Source: Erysipelotrichaceae bacterium
GTDB lineage: Bacteria; Bacillota_I; Bacilli_A; Erysipelotrichales; Erysipelotrichaceae
Direction: 5' to 3'
Length of the DNA stretch: 9,627 nt
Assembly (NCBI GenBank): GCA_003446295.1
Contig: DMBB01000392.1
Span: 1-9,627 of the forward strand
Positions within the stretch are counted from its first letter, which is position 1. Each line of letters begins with the position of its first letter. The notes under the pieces are model-generated. The model was given only the letters and a program-made list of their open reading frames with translations. It did no database searches and was not told where the DNA came from. The position numbers and the translations under genes are program-made. Of the stretch, positions 6,545 through 9,627 are shown in pieces.

Positions 6545-7466
6545 GGTCAAAATTTTTCTTTTCCTGAATTACATATTGCGGAGTGTGGTTGATGCTGATA
6601 TAGATCCTGCCGACATATTCACCGATCATACCCAGCATGAGCAGGATCATCCCGCCGATCAGTGTGATGACGGACATCAGGCTGGCCCAACCGGCAGAGA
6701 TCTCGGGGTGCAGCAGTTTATGGATCACTGCATACAAGGTCATCACAAATCCCAGAAGGGCAATGACGCCGCCGATGACTGTGGAGATCCTGAGCGGCTT
6801 GACAGAGAATGAGGTGAACCCGTTGATCCATAAACCCAGCAGTTTCTTCAATGTATACTGTGAAGTGCCGAATTCCCTGCTCCTGTGATGAACATCGACA
6901 TTTGCGATGTTGTCTGTTGCTGAGAGCAGCAGACCTCTGATATAGGGATAGGGGTTGGTATACTGCGTGATCTGATCAATGATGAACCGTTTGGCGATGA
7001 AGTAGCTGCCGACATACAGTTCTTTGGGCTTGCCGAGCATTTCGATTTCCATGATGTCATTGACCTTGGATCCGATATTGCGCCATGATTCATGCTTTTT
7101 GTTGGGATAATGTGCGATCACCACATCATAGCCTTCGTTCAGCTTGTTGATGAGTTTATCAACTTCATTGGCAGGGTTCTGACCGTCATCATCCAGTGAA
7201 ATGACATAATCACCTTTGGATGCTTTATACCCGCACAGACACGCTGCGTCCTGTCCGGAATTTTTTGCAAGTGAGATGGCCCGGATATTCGGCTGATCCG
7301 CCAGAGAAAAAATGACTTCTTTTGTATTGTCTTTTGAATGATCATTGACGAGAATGATCTCATATTCTGTTTCCTGCATCTCCAGCATCTTATCCTGGAT
7401 CTCCTTGACAACAAGCGAGATCGACTGAGAGGAGTTGTAGCAGGGAATGACAAATGAATATTTCAT
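6537..7466 (-). CDS. Second GT2 glycosyltransferase, polyprenyl-phosphate type
   Basis: A 309-residue GT-A enzyme with two C-terminal membrane helices (about 229-253 and 264-290), the same overall architecture as the GT2 at 4050-5024 but clearly divergent in sequence. Motifs are YSFVIPCYNSSQSI at the N-terminus, LVNDHSKDNT (N41-D42, where most relatives have Asp-Asp), LDDDGQNP with metal-binding D92-D93-D94 and Q96, and the REFGTSQYTLKKL segment before the membrane part. It should place one sugar on undecaprenyl phosphate for use outside the membrane. The donor sugar cannot be inferred, because no sugar-nucleotide gene lies on its strand. GGAGG (plus positions 7476-7480) with a 9-base spacer supports the ATG at 7466. 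It is monocistronic within the window, convergent with the amino-sugar operon and divergent from the HAD-MBOAT operon. It may supply a second lipid-linked sugar to the same decoration machinery. Confidence 0.87.
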   Translation of the reverse strand: MKYSFVIPCYNSSQSISLVVKEIQDKMLEMQETEYEIILVNDHSKDNTKEVIFSLADQPNIRAISLAKNSGQDAACLCGYKASKGDYVISLDDDGQNPANEVDKLINKLNEGYDVVIAHYPNKKHESWRNIGSKVNDIMEIEMLGKPKELYVGSYFIAKRFIIDQITQYTNPYPYIRGLLLSATDNIANVDVHHRSREFGTSQYTLKKLLGLWINGFTSFSVKPLRISTVIGGVIALLGFVMTLYAVIHKLLHPEISAGWASLMSVITLIGGMILLMLGMIGEYVGRIYISINHTPQYVIQEKKNFDQK

Positions 7467-7496
7467 CGTTGAATGCCTCCGGACATGATCGAAGAA

Positions 7497-7505
7497 AGTA
7501 TACCA
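7497..7505 (-). promoter_or_regulatory. Extended -10 promoter of the second GT2 gene
   Basis: The minus strand reads TGG-TATACT, a five-of-six -10 hexamer with the TGn extension, about 30 bases before the ATG at 7466. I see no clear -35. The predicted leader of roughly 24 bases contains the GGAGG ribosome site, unlike the facing HAD promoter. Confidence 0.55.
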
Positions 7506-7532
7506 TAATCCAAACTGTAATTTTGGTAGTGA

Positions 7533-7561
7533 TTGATGAAAAGGGCATCTTTTGATATATT
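7533..7561 (+). promoter_or_regulatory. Promoter of the HAD-MBOAT operon, predicting a leaderless mRNA
   Basis: TTGATG at 7533-7538 and TATATT at 7556-7561 are 17 bases apart, and a TG at 7553-7554 extends the -10. Only 6 bases separate the -10 hexamer from the ATG at 7568, so the +1 base should fall on the start codon itself. An in-frame TGA at 7553-7555 overlaps the promoter and rules out a longer reading frame. The region from 7467 to 7567 holds this promoter and the divergent one for the GT2 gene. Confidence 0.65.
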
Positions 7562-7567
7562 TTCACT

Positions 7568-8131
7568 ATGGACGTATATGACTTTGACAATACGATATAC
7601 CGCGGGGATTCCACTGCGGATTTTATCTTATATTGCTATCTGCACAGACCGAAAAGCCTGCTGAGCCTGCCCAGGACTGCAGTCTGCGGTCTCCTTTATG
7701 TTCTGCGCCTGATGCCGAAACTGACATTCAAGCAGAACCTTTATCACATGTTTGTTTATATCGATGACATGGAGTCTTTTGTGGCGCAGTTTATAGATTC
7801 ACATACAGATCACATCAAAGAATGGTATAACAGACAGCAGAAAGACGACGATGTCGTTATTTCAGCATCGCCGGAGTTCGTGATCGTTCCGTTCTGCAGA
7901 AAGATCGGCATCCGTACAGCCATGGCCAGCAGGGTCGATATGCATACGGGAAAGTATGACGGGATCAACTGTCATGGCGAAGAAAAAGTAAAGAGGTTTT
8001 ATGAGCGGTTCCCGGAGGGAACCATTGATTCGTTCTACTCGGATTCATACAGCGATACACCGCTGGCACGTCTGGCTGAGAAGGCATTTCTGGTAAAAGG
8101 AGATCAGCTTCTCCCGTGGGGTAAAAAATGA
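7568..8131 (+). CDS. HAD superfamily subfamily IB phosphatase
   Basis: A 187-residue protein with all four HAD motifs: motif I DFDNTIYRGDS with nucleophile D5 and acid/base D7, motif II VISAS (S99 or S101), the motif III lysine around K140 in GEEKVKRF, and motif IV DSYSD with D159 and D163 for Mg binding. These fit a SerB-like phosphomonoesterase. A helical stretch between motifs I and II (about 18-95) acts as a small cap. The substrate cannot be told. The start is unusually firm: the catalytic Asp is residue 5, no other start codon lies upstream in frame, and an in-frame TGA sits 15 bases before the ATG. No Shine-Dalgarno is present, and the promoter abuts the start codon. Its stop overlaps the MBOAT start (ATGA), so the two should be co-translated. 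The partnership suggests a role linked to surface polymer acylation, or simply shared expression. Confidence 0.85.
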   Translation: MDVYDFDNTIYRGDSTADFILYCYLHRPKSLLSLPRTAVCGLLYVLRLMPKLTFKQNLYHMFVYIDDMESFVAQFIDSHTDHIKEWYNRQQKDDDVVISASPEFVIVPFCRKIGIRTAMASRVDMHTGKYDGINCHGEEKVKRFYERFPEGTIDSFYSDSYSDTPLARLAEKAFLVKGDQLLPWGKK

Positions 8132-9513
8132 GTATTCTGTCGTTTGAATATCTTGGACTGGTCGGGCTCAGCAGTCTGCTGCTGTGGCTCTTTCATCATG
8201 CCTCGATCAGGAAATATGCTGTCGCTGTATGCAATCTTGCGTTCCTGTATCTTCTGCACGGGGACCTGACGGGATATATCTATGCCGCAGTGCTGACGCT
8301 GATCACATGGCTGTTCGGTTTCCTGCTGCAGAAAAAGAAGAGTATTCTGCTGCTGATCCCCGGCGTGCTTCTGCCTGTGGCAGGGCTGTGCTGGTTCAAG
8401 TATGCGGGTTATTTCACACATACTGCACTGATCATGCCCCTTGGACTGTCCTTCTACACATTCAAGGCGGTCAGTTACATCGCTGATGTATATAAAGGAA
8501 AGGCTGCCGGAAGAGATCCGGTGCTTGTCTTTGACTACATCTGCTTCTTCCCGGCATTCTCAGCCGGACCGATCCACCGCAGCGAACCGTTCTTTCAGCA
8601 GCTTGAAGAGACGTTTGTGTTTGATTACAGAGATCAGAAAAACGGATGCATCCAGGCTGGACTGGGCCTGTTTGAAAAGCTCGTCTTTGCGGACGCACTG
8701 TCCAATTATGTCAGCCTGTTCATGAACAGCGAACTGACAGGCTGGTATACATTGATCGGTGTCCTGCTGTATGCATTCCAGATCTATGTTGATTTTGATG
8801 CATATTCCAATACGGCGATCGGTGCTGCCCGCATGATGGGCATTCATCTGGAGCGCAACTTCCACACGCCTTATCTGGCGAATAACCTCAGGGAATTCTG
8901 GAGAAGATGGCATATGAGCCTCAGCAGCTGGCTGAGAGATTATGTATATATCCCCCTGGGCGGCTCCAGAAAGGGCCTTGTCATGAAATGGATCAATACG
9001 ATCATTGTTTTCCTTGTGTCGGGCATATGGCACGGTTCAACGATGATGTTTGTGATATGGGGACTGGGACATGGTCTGATCAGTGTGCTGGAGGATATGA
9101 TCCGTCAGCTGACCGGCAAGAACAAGACGCTCAGCAGAGCCCTCTATGTGCCCGGAATGATCCTGAATTTCCTGATCGTTTCTTTCCTGTGGATCTTCTT
9201 CCGCTCCGGTTCAATGGAAGAGGCACGCCTCGTCATCCAGTCACTTATGTCATGCGTCAGGACGCCGCTGTCTTCATTTGATCATGAACTGGTCGGGATC
9301 ACTGTGACGGAAGGCTGGTGGATCCTGTGTATGATAGTGATGATCATCGTGACTGACATCATGCGGTATTTCACGGATATGATCGAATTTATCGCGAACT
9401 GCCCGTTTATCGTACGCTGGGCAGTCTATATCTGCATCATGGTGATCGCCATGATCTTCGGCGTCTACGGTCCGGGATACGATCCCCAGGACTTTATCTA
9501 TGTAACATTCTGA
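8128..9513 (+). CDS. MBOAT family membrane O-acyltransferase, AlgI/PatA-like
   Basis: A 461-residue protein of about ten to eleven membrane helices, the normal size for the AlgI/DltB/PatA group, which moves an acyl group across the membrane onto an extracytoplasmic polymer. Diagnostic segments are LGLSFYTFKAVSYIADVYKG, FFPAFSAGPIHRSEPF, LREFWRRWHMSLSSWLRDY with H262, and SGIWHGSTMMF with H302, the expected catalytic histidine. The C-terminus YGPGYDPQDFIYVTF resembles AlgI-type proteins more than DltB. No dltA or dltC gene is adjacent, so D-alanylation is less likely than O-acetylation; the acceptor is unknown. Translation starts within the HAD stop (ATGA overlap), helped by a GTGGGG site at 8116-8121. 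The next gene begins about 10 bases after the stop; AlgI-type enzymes usually work with an SGNH/DltD-like partner encoded next door. Confidence 0.9.
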   Translation: MSILSFEYLGLVGLSSLLLWLFHHASIRKYAVAVCNLAFLYLLHGDLTGYIYAAVLTLITWLFGFLLQKKKSILLLIPGVLLPVAGLCWFKYAGYFTHTALIMPLGLSFYTFKAVSYIADVYKGKAAGRDPVLVFDYICFFPAFSAGPIHRSEPFFQQLEETFVFDYRDQKNGCIQAGLGLFEKLVFADALSNYVSLFMNSELTGWYTLIGVLLYAFQIYVDFDAYSNTAIGAARMMGIHLERNFHTPYLANNLREFWRRWHMSLSSWLRDYVYIPLGGSRKGLVMKWINTIIVFLVSGIWHGSTMMFVIWGLGHGLISVLEDMIRQLTGKNKTLSRALYVPGMILNFLIVSFLWIFFRSGSMEEARLVIQSLMSCVRTPLSSFDHELVGITVTEGWWILCMIVMIIVTDIMRYFTDMIEFIANCPFIVRWAVYICIMVIAMIFGVYGPGYDPQDFIYVTF

Positions 9514-9523
9514 GAGGCGGATG

Positions 9524-9627
9524 ATGAAAAAGGTATTGCTCAATACACTGCAGATCATTCTGAAGGCAGCGCTGGCTGTCTGCCTTTTCGCGTGCGCATG
9601 GTATTTCCTGACGCCGTATTTCAGAAC
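9524..9627 (+). CDS. N-terminus of a membrane-anchored protein, possibly the MBOAT partner
   Basis: Only 34 residues are present before the window ends. They start MKKVLLNTLQIILKAAL and form one hydrophobic signal-anchor helix (about 8-30) followed by TPYFR, so the rest of the protein should lie outside the membrane. GAGAGG at 9512-9517 gives a 6-base spacer to the ATG at 9524; the ATG at 9521 is an alternative one codon earlier. The 10-base gap to the MBOAT gene indicates one operon. By analogy with AlgI-AlgX/AlgJ and DltB-DltD pairs, an SGNH-type transferase is the likely identity, but no catalytic residue is visible here. Confidence 0.65.
   Translation, partial: MKKVLLNTLQIILKAALAVCLFACAWYFLTPYFR

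Noticed and set aside
6506..6589. Possible small ORF starting ATGAAAAAAGCA after the ketoisomerase
   Set aside because: Its first codons are the arms of the terminator hairpin, it has no good ribosome site, and the rest runs antisense into the GT2 gene.
6519..6888. Plus-strand open frames of 97 and 83 codons opposite the C-terminal part of the second GT2
   Set aside because: The minus-strand frame has full GT2 motifs and two membrane helices; the plus-strand frames contain nothing recognisable.
8128..9513. MBOAT gene as dltB of a D-alanylation operon
   Set aside because: No dltA-like or dltC-like gene is next to it, a HAD phosphatase leads the operon, and the C-terminal YGPGYDPQDFIY ending is AlgI-like.
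1..9627. Phage defence island, CRISPR array, transposon or prophage content
   Set aside because: No regularly spaced repeats, no transposase, integrase or Cas-like motifs and no inverted-repeat-bounded segment were seen. The genes form an ordinary envelope-related neighbourhood.

Overview
The window looks like a chromosomal segment from a low-to-mid-GC Gram-positive bacterium (Bacillota; a gut Clostridia- or Erysipelotrichia-like lineage is my guess from codon style and gene families). Supporting signs are strong AGGAGG-type ribosome sites, TGn-extended -10 promoters, a YfhO-family membrane protein, a DUF2325 protein and a clostridial-style lipoprotein. I see no rRNA, tRNA, insertion sequence, phage gene or CRISPR array, and no gene-free gap longer than about 160 bases.

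Layout. (1) 1-641, minus: N-terminal part of a YfhO-family multispanning glycosyltransferase/membrane protein, cut by the window edge. (2) 794-2866, plus: a 690-residue protein with a long uncharacterised helical region, a coiled coil and a C-terminal DUF2325 domain. It is followed by (3) 2960-3892, plus: a lipoprotein that ends at a strong terminator. (4) 4050-6501, plus: a compact three-gene operon of a polyprenyl-phosphate-type GT2 glycosyltransferase, a DegT/StrS-type PLP sugar aminotransferase and an FdtA/QdtA-type cupin sugar ketoisomerase, closed by a bidirectional terminator. (5) 6537-7466, minus: a second GT2 glycosyltransferase of the same two-TM architecture, convergent with the operon. 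(6) 7568 to the end, plus: a HAD-IB phosphatase, an AlgI-type MBOAT acyltransferase overlapping it by 4 bases, and the start of a third membrane-anchored protein.

How the genes may work together. Most of the window is about the cell surface. The ketoisomerase and aminotransferase are the two steps that turn a dTDP-4-keto-6-deoxyhexose into a dTDP-3-amino-3,6-dideoxyhexose. The translationally overlapping GT2 would be expected to load that sugar onto undecaprenyl phosphate. YfhO-type proteins are known to use such lipid-linked sugars outside the membrane to decorate teichoic acids. The second GT2 may load a different sugar. The MBOAT protein would O-acylate a surface polymer. A flippase, an N-acyltransferase for the amino sugar and the RmlA/RmlB steps are not visible here. 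The joint pathway is inference from gene families and adjacency.

The most notable observations are a possible dedicated system for decorating the surface with a 3-amino-dideoxysugar, a ketoisomerase with an altered catalytic His-x-His motif, the large DUF2325 protein of unknown function, and two genes (yfhO and the HAD gene) whose promoters sit so close to the start codon that their mRNAs should be leaderless or nearly so.
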